NCBI RefSeq assembly: GCF_000003815.2
Contig: NC_049991.1
Coordinates: 16,433,284-16,497,283 of the forward strand
DNA from: Branchiostoma floridae
Lineage: Eukaryota > Chordata > Leptocardii > Amphioxiformes > Branchiostomatidae
DNA length: 64,000 bases
Direction: 5' to 3'
The position numbers and the translations under genes were made by a program. The notes under the pieces were generated by a model. The model saw nothing but the letters and a program-made list of their open reading frames with translations, was not told the origin of the DNA and ran no database searches. Positions 12,101 through 24,100 of this stretch are shown here, one piece after another. Each line of letters starts with the position of its first letter. Position 1 is the first letter of the stretch.

Positions 12101-15100
12101 TTTATGATGTAACTTGACAGTCATGCTATTGGCATTGGTATTTATATTGCCGTTATTTGGATATTTGAGACTGTTTGTTTTGAAACTAATGATTCGCTAA
12201 AAATAAGATACAACAGTTAAACTATTTTATTCCATCCAAAGCTGCACTAGCACCGCAAGATGTCACCGCAACTGCCATGGACTCTCAGAGCATCCTGGTG
12301 GAGTGGCGCCACCCAGTGCCTTCTTCCCCAACTGCACGTATCACAGGGTACCGTATCCACTACAAGCAGGCGAGCGAGGGCGACGATCAGTACCAGGACG
12401 TAGGACTTGTGAGTTTAACATTTACTTAGTTTTTCTTTTTCGACATATTCTGTTACAGTTTGCCCAGATCAAGCTTTTTTCCTTTGTTAAATTCGCTGCT
12501 ACATTATGACGCGGAGAATATGACAAAAAGCGTAAGTTGCCTCTTTTGGTGCTTCATACTCTTTTGTTCAAGTTCGCCTTTCATCTTTTGAGAGGGCACT
12601 TTTTCCGGCAATTTCTAACATTTTTTTTCAATTAATTCTCTTCATCAGTCAACTACAGACACGACGTTCACAATTCGGGGGCTGAATCCCTACACGGAGT
12701 ATGACGTCATTGTTGCCACCACCAGTGAAGGCGGGGACGAAGCCAGGAGCATGCCGGTCAGAGTGCGCACGGCTGAAGGAAGTACGTCAACAATTACGTT
12801 TCTTTTCTTTTCAATTAATGATTTCAAAAGTTCCATAAGTATAGCACAATCCATGCTAAGTTACACACTCATAACAGAGATTCAGCTAGTTATGACTGAC
12901 ACAAACAGCTCTTTTGTAGCTACCCCCCCCCCCAAAAAAAAAGACTTTGAGAATTTAAGATTAAAAGTATCTACTGAGCAGCCTTTGTAGCGCTTACCAT
13001 TTATACAGTGTCTACAAAGCTGGTGGCATCGACGTATTTCTTATAAGACCACGTGTGGTCAGGTTCCTCTAAAACACAGTGCTACAATGTGTACATGCAC
13101 GTATATTGGAAGTAAAACAGCAACTAATCATTCTAGTGACCACAGGGCAAACTTATATTGCCAAATGCTGTATAGTGCTTGAAGTAACAGAATGTGTCTG
13201 GCATCACAAAGCGCCTGGCCCAGTGGGTGAACTGACGGGAGAGGCTGATGGAGACACCTCCATCAAGGTTTCCTGGCAACCCCCGACTGTGGTCAATGGA
13301 GTCCTGCAGGGTTACCGTATCTACTATCAGGTGGGTTCTGGTCTTAAAGCTGGGGCATTATCTTCCTTCGTGCTTCCCAACAAGAAGCCAAAACAAAACA
13401 AAAATATTTTTGTACTTCCTTCTGCATTTTGGTAGTTTTGAAGAGGAAGTAATCTCCAAGCAGATCCTACGATGGCATAAGATAGTGCTAAACTGGCCAA
13501 GGATTGTAGCCAGCCAAGAGTTGTACATTTCCCCGGTAGCCAAACACACTCGTCACTCGTAGGCCGGCTTCACTCCTCTGACAGCTTTTGATACTATCTT
13601 ATGCTACCGTAAGATCTGCTTGGAGATTAGAGGAAGATGCTGCCCACTTTCGTCGTTTAACAAGTGAAATTTTTGGGAATTTACGGACGTCTACACTTTG
13701 CAATAAACGACTCCACACATGTTGCATTTTCACAATACTAAAGAAAATTTATGCTCGCCTTTTCAGCGCATCGGCGACAGAGACTTTGAGGAAGTAGAGG
13801 TGAGCGACCCCAGAGAGACGACATACCTGCTGACTGACCTCAGGAGCAACGCGCGGTACCGGATCTGGATGATCGCCTTCAACGGCGCGGTGGACGGGCT
13901 GAAGAGCCAGGAGATCATCGTCAACACTGGAGGCGAATGTACGCTTTACCTTCATTATTAGTAGTAGCTAACATTCAAATATTTCTACCCACTGTACATA
14001 GTCTCCAAGCAGATACTACACTGCCATAAAATAGTATCAAAGCTGGCCAAGGAGTTTACACTGACCATCAGTAATGACATATATTTGTAGTATTTCTTCT
14101 GTCCAGTGTAAGTCTTAATCCTAACGTAGCATTCGTCCCACGGTTGGTTTAGGATCGCAAATTGAGGGAATTCTTAGGACAGTTGTCGACGTATCACCAA
14201 AAGGATCTGATGTTTTGTTCGTTTCTGTCACAGCCTATACCTGAAAATCACAAGACAAAAATCGTTCGTCGAATATGATTCAGCCTGTCTTTTGGAAGAA
14301 TTACAAATGGTTGCAACTATTGTGGTTAGAAATGTTAGCAAACACTGGTCCTGTGTATTACCGAGCCAACCCCATTAAAACGTAACAACTTTGAATCTTT
14401 TCTCAGACCCACAAGTTCCCGGAGTCCCACTGGGTGTTCGGGTATTCCCGGAGGACCCCACGACCATCCGTGTACAATGGCAGGCTCCCTCGGATGGAGG
14501 CACACTGTCGGGGTACAGAATACACTACCAGGTAGGAAGTGCAGTGAAACTTTTTCTGCGTTTTGATCGATATCTCCAAGATCTCCAAAACTTAAGTTTA
14601 ATGATTCGTTTTGAAGTGTGCGAATAGGAAGATCTGTAAACGACACACGATCGACACTGGCAATTGGTAATAGCGCGTTTTGTTAGTTGTGACATTATTC
14701 TGTTAGTAGTGTCAAGAATACAAGAGCAGGATTATGTCTTCATTGGTGGAAAAAGAAAAGAGTTATCTTAGTTTTTTGGTCAATTTTCGACAGATAGTTT
14801 TAACTGACTTGTTGGTCCTCTATCCGTCCAAGGTGGTTTAAGTGGTAATATTCAAACCCGACTTGTACCTATTTGTAAAAATGTTCGTTCTTTGTCAGGT
14901 TGATGGGGATACGCTGATATCTACCGTGGAAGCCGGACCCAATGCCCGGTCCCAGACCATCACCGGACTGCAGCCGGGAACTACCTATAACGTGTGGGTG
15001 GTGGCGTACTCATCGGCTGGGGTCGGCAGGAGGAGCCAGAGAATATCCATCACTACACAGGAGATAGGTCTGAACACATTCTCACATCCATTGTGGTTAT

Positions 15101-18100
15101 TGTAGCTCTTTCTTTGGAGAAAGTTCATATCCTATTCTGTATCGCATCAAGATGCGTTATTATACTATATAAAACGCATCATCGGCCTTCCCTTGTCTTG
15201 GACGATTGAGATAATTTAACTAGTCATGGACGGTCCCACCATCTTCTTTGATGACTGAACAAGTTAGTACTAGAGTGGCACATTCTACCACATTTTGAGC
15301 AGGTGAATGTGTAGGTGCTGCCAGTAGGTACATTGAAGCTTCTGCCGCTGCTGGCCAAAACGCAGTCATTATCAATAACGTTTGATGTTGTATTTCTATC
15401 GTAGGCTCCTTGTTACACAGTTTTGAATGTTTTTACGAAATGTAGCTTTCATGATATGAAATCTGTAACTTTGGAGTCCATTTCTAATGTTTTGCCAACG
15501 CAAGTCGAAAACTTCCGGACAGCATATTGCTGTGTGATGTTGTGCTGATGTAGTTTCACTCTTCTCACTCAGCTACCGACGAGGCCCCGGGTCCGCCCCG
15601 TAACGTGCGCATGGGCATCGTGAACCCGACGTCCGTGCAGCTGGACTGGGTGGCACCCATCCCCGGCGGGTACGACATCTCCGAGCCGGTCAAGGGCTAC
15701 AGGATCCTGTACCAGCGCGTCGGCGTGCGCGTCATCGGAGAAATTGAGGTTGGCATAGTCGCCGTTTCCTATAGTCTATTCTGATCACAATGCTGTCTAC
15801 AGAAAGTGATGTGCGTCATATCAAGGAGTGTGTGTTAGATCTTTGATTGTAGTAAGGTCTAAGATTATAGTCAGTTTAGGCTAACGTCACATTTCCAAAC
15901 ATTTCCAAACGGGACCCGACCGGGCTGTTTGCGGAAACGAATATACGACAATAATACGCCCACGACTATTCTCTTTACGTCTTGAGTAGTGTGATGCGTT
16001 TTATATCATACGAGTCGTTCCCGAAAGCTGCTGTAAGAAAGGGGGGCAGATGTTGCGGCCCCGGGTTCTTATTTGGAATTGCTGCCAAGAGTCTAAGACT
16101 GAAGGGAAGAACAACACGCAGAGACACAGGCCATTTTCCGCACACACACACGGACTGCTTGCTGGAGAGCTACATCCTCGTGTCTGCACTCCACGCACGA
16201 CTCAACCAACTCATCCCTCTCTCTCCCCACCAGCAAGCTTGTCCTGTTTATTCATCCAAATTCACATATTCATACATATTATAGAGGTGACAATGTTTTT
16301 GAAGTCCCTTTGTTGTTCAAGATATCAAAGGCTGAGCGACTGCCATCTATCTGTTAGTTCTGTCTATGGCTTTGGTGTGAAACAATTACACCTGGCACTA
16401 GAGGAGACGAACGTTCGTTTGCATACGACACTAATCAAAATGCAAATCTCCACACTTCACACTCTTGCTACAGCTCTGTGGCACTAATCAAAACAACAAC
16501 CTAACTTTAGCCATACCAAATAATACACAAAAAGTATAAAACACAGTGAAGTTCATTTTGCCCTACTTACACCCGCCCATGAATTTTTAAATCGAGCCGT
16601 CCTCGGCGAGACAAACACGTGCATACGGATTTTTTAAAACATTTTCATATCTAAACTAAAAAACAATGATGAAACACAATGCAATTCCTATGACATAGAG
16701 ATGTGTACAGAGTTCATGATACAGAGGTACCATTTCCTGTCGGATCACAGAAGCATAAGTGAACCTCCCCCAACCTACCCCAGATGTTCTCCCCTCTCCC
16801 CTAACCATTCGTGGTTGTACCTCATTGCGGTCGGGGTGTGTTTGTTGTGCTCTTCAGTTTGCCTTGTTTTTGAAGGGTTTTTTTCCTTGGTCTGCCACCT
16901 TTTTATTTGGACGGATTACCTACAAGGATCCTACAATCACCTGACTCTGTGCTGAACACTTCTGGATAAACTCCGTTGCTGCTTGAGCCCTGGTTACCAA
17001 GCTGCCCCGTTCCTACTGGACTGACCCAGTCAACTCTTCGTCTCCTGGACATCCCAATTCGCCCGTGAGTTCTGCATTCAACTGCCTTCCGCACTGTGAC
17101 ATGTGACCTTGATGTCTTCATCGGTGACCATCTTGTCCTACCGTACCACCGACGGATGAACTTCCACCCGAGTGGCCGATCTGAACACCACACACCCACC
17201 CTTTTTCAAACTTCCTCAGGAACAACGACAACTTTTCTTCATTTTGTACTGTGATGCTCAATTGAATCGTTGAATAACAATCACCGTTTCCCAAACAGGT
17301 TTTTTCCACACATCTAGATCTAATTCTTGTGTCTTTTCTCCTCTTTTGTTGGAAGGTTAAATTAGGCACACATGGCACCATGCTGAGGGTTTTCCGCCTG
17401 GTACATTCCTGCCTTGACACCCATGTGCAAGGGAATTATTGATACCAGTCTCTCTCTCCACTTCTGTAAAATTGTTTATAGGGTAGTTCAGCCTGCCTCC
17501 AGAAGGTTCTAGATAAAAGTAACAGATGATTCCCTCTAAGATTGAACAGTGCTCAAGTTTGTGTTTTTCTTTTCTCCTAGTCCTACATCTAGGAATTCTA
17601 ATTATCACAAGGTGATGCTGTGTTCCCAGCCATACGGAGTATACCCCCCTCAGAGGACTGACCCAGGGTTGTTTATTTGTTTTTGACAGGCACAAATTCT
17701 TGCAGTGTTTTCTCCTATCCTGTTATCAGTTAGGCCTGGTGTAGATTCAGGCTGACATCCAGGCTGTGTCCTCTCACTACAGGTTCGAGTACCACATCGA
17801 GTTAACGGCTGTCACACACCTATACTATTGTATTAAGCTTTTCGTTAATTACCCATGCTTCTTCCATGCTACCTGTGCCTTCATGCAAGCACCACTTGGC
17901 TCCAGCTCCATTGAGAAGCGCATGTTTTCCTCAACCACTTGAATCGTCATCTGTTCAGACTTTACAGACTTAACTCCTACAGGCGCAGCCTTCCGAATTA
18001 ACACCTGCTGATGCATGACTAGTTCTTAGTCCTGATTACAGATCATCACAGACAGCGAAGAAGTTAAACGTCATTATATGCATATGTGTACGTATATATG

Positions 18101-21100
18101 TATGTATATATGTATGTATGTATCTATGTACAGACAGTACAGTACATGCTATCTGCATCGAGTAGTCCCACAGGCGACCCCCGACATCAACCCTGGCAGG
18201 ATCGAGTGTTGACCCCAGGTGTATCAAGCTTGACCGGGACGCGCCATTATAGACTTGGGAATTCTGTCCGGTCTCTGACTCTGACCCCATTCACACTCAG
18301 AAAAACGATTCGAATAAAACACGGATCAGATCGAGAACCTTGTTGCTGTACTGCCAGGACTTTCCACAGCCACACTTATGTGACACCTTACCGACACTGG
18401 AAGCATGGTCTTGCACCTATTGGGTCGACACCGCGTCTATCAGACTCATCCCTCAGAGACTCAGAGTCTGACAGCCGACACGAAGACACCTTGGCTGCCT
18501 TATACTGGACACTTGAACTTACAGTACCTCATGTACCGTATCTCAAGGAACTTGCTTCCTAGTTTGTAACTACCCGTTGGATTACTTAATTCTTGTTAGA
18601 TTACTTCCTACACTATTGCTTGTACAGCCACTCCCACCCCACCCCCACCCCTTTTCCTTACCCTACCCCTTTCCCTTACCCTACCCCATCCATCTCCCTT
18701 GCCTCTAACCTGTCCACTGACATGACCTTAACAACCTCCTGTTGACTGAGACGGTTATCCCTTGCCATCTACTTGTACTTGTCCCTGTTGACCGTGTTGA
18801 GTTGTCTCGTACGGCCAAGTGTGCCAGAAAGGAAGATGCCTTGTTAGTGACGCCAGCTACCATGAGGGTAGGCTGTGACGGTCACCTGTACTGCGAAGGA
18901 AGTGTGTGTTGACCGGAGGCCTCGGTAGTACTCCCTCCAGCCACGACCCTTCGGCTGCGATGGTCACCTGTACTCCGTAGGTTTGGGTGTTGACTGGACG
19001 ATACCTCGGTAGTGCTCCCTCCAGCTATGACCCTTCGGCTGCGATGGTCACCTGTACTCCGTAGGAAGTGTGTGTTGACTTGACGATGCCGAACATGACA
19101 GCCAGCCAGCCGACGAACCTTTCCGGTGGTGTTGGTTGTGTGCTCGGTACCACCTGTACGTTACTTAATCCGTCTGTTCTATCCTTTTTTGTTCGTGATG
19201 GTGACGCCGCTACCCTACCCCACATATTGTGTCTGTGTTATCTGTGAGTAGACAGGAAATGGAGTTCTCTTCGGAACTTGTGGAGAAGAGAAGTACCATT
19301 TCCTGTCGGATCACAGAAGCATAAGTGAACCTCCCCCAACCTACCCCAGATGTTCTCCCCTCTCCCCTAACCATTCGTGGTTGTACCTCATTGCGGTCGG
19401 GGTGTGTTCCCCGCCCACCCACCCCAGAACACACCCTCCCCCGACGTACAGGCTGATTGATAACCTAGTTAGACTTACGAACAGGTACTTGAAGTTGATG
19501 CTCAACCTTGAACGGAGTAACATTGTTATGACTATTCAGCACTTAGAATGAGACACCCCGCGTGGTTCATGCCTTGTGGAACAACAACTTCTTTGATTCC
19601 TTCCTTAGTTGACCTCTTCTTCGCTACCTTGTATTGTATTGCTTGTATTGTATTACCGTACTTGCCGTTCACCTTGGATTTAGTTTTTTACTTGACCTTG
19701 TTACTCAGACCGTAATTGTGCTACTCGTTCATTACTAATTAAGGTCATTATTACGCCACTCTTCTGACATGGTGGCCCCCATGTGACGTAAACTTACTGT
19801 GACTTACTGTGACTTTGAGTTAAGTTGCAAGTCAGGATGCGTTAAACATCCGCTGGACAGAGCATTGGTTTAACCGACCAGCCCGACATTGGCTTCACAT
19901 TGGCTTCTTATACATTGGCAACCAGGGTAAAACGTGTCGCCCGCTCGCAGCATGACTTGCTTAGTTCATGGCTATTACACTTGTTATGACCAAGGACGTT
20001 ATATCAACTGACTGACGAGGAGCCATTAAACACCCGGCCGCCGTGATGGTGACGCCGCTACCCTACCCCACATATTGTGTCTGTGTTATCTGTGAGTAGA
20101 CAGGAAATGGAGTTCTCTTCGGAACTTGTGGAGAAGAGAATTCAAATTCTTTCGTCATCAGCCGTCCGTCAGGCATTTGTGAAGTTCTGTCTTCTCCTCT
20201 TCTCTTCTCTTCTCTTATTTCTCTTCTCTCCTCACAGTTCCCCCCAAGTTTCCTCCGTCAGGTTGTCCCCGGGTTGATGGTCCCCCGCGGCCTCTCTCCT
20301 CCTGTGTTGTTGCACGGCGCACCGACGTACGTCCACAGTCGATCCTAAGGTGCTGCCACACTCACCGGCCCCCAGTGGGAGGTCCCCCGGCGAAGATGCT
20401 GGCGCTGCAGGATTCTCCGTTAGGGAGATGATGGGACGTGACGTCTTAGCGGGATCGGATGGCCTGGCGGCAGTTGGCCTCTCCAGCGCCAAACTCGATG
20501 TCCTTCGTGAACCTGTGCAAGGATGGAGAGAGGGAACACACACGCACCAACCCCCTGACCGCCCTTAGCCTATCGAGGTCCTCGACATCCAGAGGACTAG
20601 GACGTCTACTCGATCCTAAGTTTCCCTAACCCTGCTCCGCTAACCCCCCTGCACTGACCCAGGACGCCTGACGGTCAGCCAGTGGTCTGCCCTAGCAAGT
20701 TTAGACATCACAGCAACTTCCACAGCAAGCCTCGGATTTCTCACGACAATACACATTCGAACTATTTTCACAAAGTCTGATTTCAGCTACTCTATACGAT
20801 AGTTTCTGTCCACTAAATTAACTGCCACCCTTCGGTTACATATATAAAAACACTAAACACAAAGTACCAGTAAAACGTTGTAGCCTCTCTCACTCTTCAG
20901 AACAAAACGTCACAACTCAACAAAGTTCAATTAGGAAGCCAATACAACTATAACTCAATACACTGAATAAACAATAGGTTTTAGCAAAACTTCTATCCCC
21001 ACAGGTGATGCGATCCCTGAAAAACAAAAGTTCAACCCCCGACGTCTGGGTTTCCACGGAAATCACACCACCCGTTACCTATAAACTGAAATACTCCTTG

Positions 21101-24100
21101 CCTCGACCTAACAATCTCAACTAACCAAAAACCTTACAAAGCCGAGTCCTACCCTCACCACACATCTATAGCTGAAAGCTAGGCACTAAAACAACAAAGC
21201 TAAGCAGCGGTCAGACATGGTGTGCATGGCATTCCCAAATCCATCACAAGTACAGGTCCACTCACACTTTCCGCTCGGGCCCTCTCGTCCCGCCGCCCGT
21301 CTAGTTGCCTCGTGCCACACAGTCTGCCTTCCCACGGTCTTGGCTCTCCTGATCCTGCCTGGCCTGCTCCGAACTCCTGTCTGTGGGTTCCCCTGCTCTC
21401 CGGGACCTCCAACATTCTCCTCGCCCTGTCCCCTCATGGTCTCCCGACTGCCAGCGTCCGCCTGACCCTCCTGTGCGGGACCTCTGACATGGCTCCTGGT
21501 CCTGGTGATGAACTCCTTCGTCCGGCTCCCGAGATGTTTGTGGTGCAACAATCCCATCCTCGTCGCCAAATGTAAGAAAGGGGGGCAGATGTTGCGGCCC
21601 CGGGTTCTTATTTGGAATTGCTGCCGAGAGTCTAAGACTGAAGGGAAGAACAACACGCAGAGACACAGGCCATTTTCCGCACACACACGGACTGCTTGCT
21701 GGAGAGCTACATCCTCGTGTCTGCACTCCACGCACGACTGACACAACTCATCCCTCTCTCTCCCCACCAGCAAGCTTGTCCTGTTTATTCATCCAAATTC
21801 ACATATTCATACATATTATAGAGGTGACAATGTTTTTGAAGTCCCTTTGTTGTTCAAGATATCAAAGGCTGAGCGACTGCCATCTATCTGTTAGTTCTGT
21901 CTATGGCTTTGGTGTGAAACAATTACACCTGGCACTAGAGGAGACGAACGTTCGTTTGCATACGACACTAATCAAAATGCAAATCTCCACACTTCACACT
22001 CTTGCTACAGCTCTGTGGCACTAATCAAAACAACAACCTAACTTTAGCCATACCAAATAATACACAAAAAGTATAAAACACAGTGAAGTTCATTTTGCCC
22101 TACTTACACTGCCCGGGCCCCAGTTTGGAAAAGTGACGCAGACCTTAATCGGCACTTCTGTTAGTCGTTTTGCCTTCGATCTTCAACAAACGCCTTGTCG
22201 TGATATTTAATGTATCTGCTTTAACAGTATCAATGGATCAACAAGGTTGACAAACCTCAATGGCATGTAGTGTTGATGATCATCTACTACTGGTGATCCA
22301 GGATTTGTGTTGTGAGTGGCATATTTAAGTTTGCAAAGATAAGAGACGGATCGCGGAATGATATATGCCTCTTGTGTTCTCCAGGTCGACTCGTCGGTCC
22401 TCTCGTACACCCTGACGGGCCTGAACCCAAACGCGGAGTACACCATCTGGATACAGGCCTTCACGGAAACCACGGACGGGCGCAGGAGTGAGGCTCTCCA
22501 GCTGCCGCGGAGAGAGTCTGTAGAAGAAGGTAATACTTGGACGTTTTTAGTTCGTTCGTTACTTAAAGCTCTGTATAGTAAAGCATCTGTGAGGTGTCGG
22601 TAACATGGATGTCGGATGCCGCAGTACGACCGTCGCCATCAGCAGAGCAGAGCACGAATTAATAAGATCATAAAACTGAAAACAAGATACTTGCTAGCTA
22701 ATCACACTCATTAAGAAATCATAGATGAGATATAGATACAGAGATAACTTGAATACAAATAAAACTTTATAAGACGTAGTCAGAAATATTGTTTCTTTTA
22801 ATTACATATCGCTAGAGTGGTGACTTTTTGTATTGACTGTTACCGTTAATGTGTGATCAAAAGACACTTAGATGCTTGACGTGTAAAGTCGTACTATAAG
22901 TATTTCTTTTTATAATCTATATAAATATAAAAGCATTTTGTCGCTCGTATCTCTTGCTCCAGTTGCTCTGCCATCTGCACCGGTGGGAGTCGGTGCCAAC
23001 GCGCTGGATTCCCGCAGCATCCGGGTGCAGTGGTCCCAGCCGGAGGGCGACCCGAGCAGCATCCAAGGGTACCGCGTGCTGTACCGCCGGGCGGGCGACG
23101 ACAGCATGGTGTCCGCGGAGGTAGGAGCCGATCAGACGGCCTACACCATCAGCAGTCTGTCCAGTGACACCGACTATGAGATACAGGTCCTGGCGTACAC
23201 GGAATCCGGGGATGGCGAACAGAGCAGTCCGATCCTGGTCAGGACACCATCAGCGCCAGGTAGGGATAGGAGGAGTAGCCAGCTACAGTTCAGTCACTCA
23301 CGGCTAGCAGAATACTTTACACAATACGCCAAAATAGGATTTATTCAAGCAACTGGATATGATTTTGGAAACGATCAGACGTTTCAGATAGAATCCAGTA
23401 TGTTTCGTCAGTGACAACGATACATCGGATACTACCTGAAATGTCCGATGACCGTTCACCCAAATCATGTCCAGTTGCTTGCCATGAGTAACTGCTTTTG
23501 GCGTATCTTATTACCTGGATGTCTAACCTTCATCGACTTGCTTTACACAATGCTCAGTCTATACGGTAAGACAATAATTCATCCGAGTTGGTCAGTGTTT
23601 TATTGGTCTTTGCTTTTATTGGTCCAACGCTTCAGGAACTGAGTTTTGTATTTCATCTAAAAAGATTACATAACTTTCGGTACTACACAGTGATCATGCG
23701 ACTTTTACAACATACATCGTCCAGGTCTTGTTCGGACGGAAACCTGACGCATCTCCGTCATGTAATCAGTCAGCGAAAGCAAATGTCATCCTGTAAGGGG
23801 CGGTAGAATCCCGTCGTGTGTAAGCACGTCAACTGATGGTGATAATGATGATTTAACTATTTGTTTTCCTCAGGAACGAGTGAGATACCAGAAGTGGACT
23901 GCTACAAGGACACTGGTGACGACTATCGCGGCACAGCAAGCACTACAGAAAAGGTAACGTTTATTTGCGTGTTTCATTGTCCCTATTTCCTGAGTATACA
24001 TTCTTTTATTCCCATCCATTCAGCTGATCGAATAGTTCAAGGAGTGTTTGCAATTGATGAGGAGCGGTTCCATAGAATAACAACTCCTGCCAAACCGAAA

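Larger units (their letters stand above)
16032..22108 (-). mobile_element. LTR retrotransposon, reverse orientation, no recognisable pol (6.1 kb)
   Basis: Two direct repeats, 16032-16571 and 21571-22108, start TGTAAG and end CTTACA. They differ at only a few places over about 540 bp, so the insertion is young. A 4-bp target duplication CTGC flanks it (16028-16031 and 22109-22112). Read on the - strand, the sequence just inside the LTR is TTTGGCGACGAGGATGGGA, which fits a tRNA primer-binding site. A short purine-rich GGGCGGG precedes the other LTR. The 5.0-kb interior has no reading frame that resembles gag or pol, so the element is non-autonomous or decayed. A 4-bp duplication fits Ty3/gypsy-type integrases, but the superfamily is not proven. 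Confidence 0.9.
15877..22140. mobile_element. MITE split by the LTR retrotransposon
   Basis: The left part (GTCACATTTCCAAAC, GGGACCCGACCGGGC near 15887-15931) and the right part (CCCGGGCCCCAGTTTGG, AAAGTGACG near 22112-22136) are inverted relative to each other. They match the ends of the MITE at 30279-30511. The LTR element lies between them. Left boundary is approximate. Confidence 0.75.

Noticed and set aside
18086-18562. + strand ORF of 158 residues beginning MYVYMYVYMYV
   Set aside because: The start is a (GTAT)n microsatellite and the rest shows no known domain. It lies in the noncoding interior of the LTR element, antisense to it.
21186-21773. - strand ORF of 195 residues, possible gag start
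   Set aside because: It runs from the LTR through the primer-binding site, so it cannot be a normal gag start. Arg/Gly-rich composition with no zinc knuckle. Kept only as retrotransposon interior.
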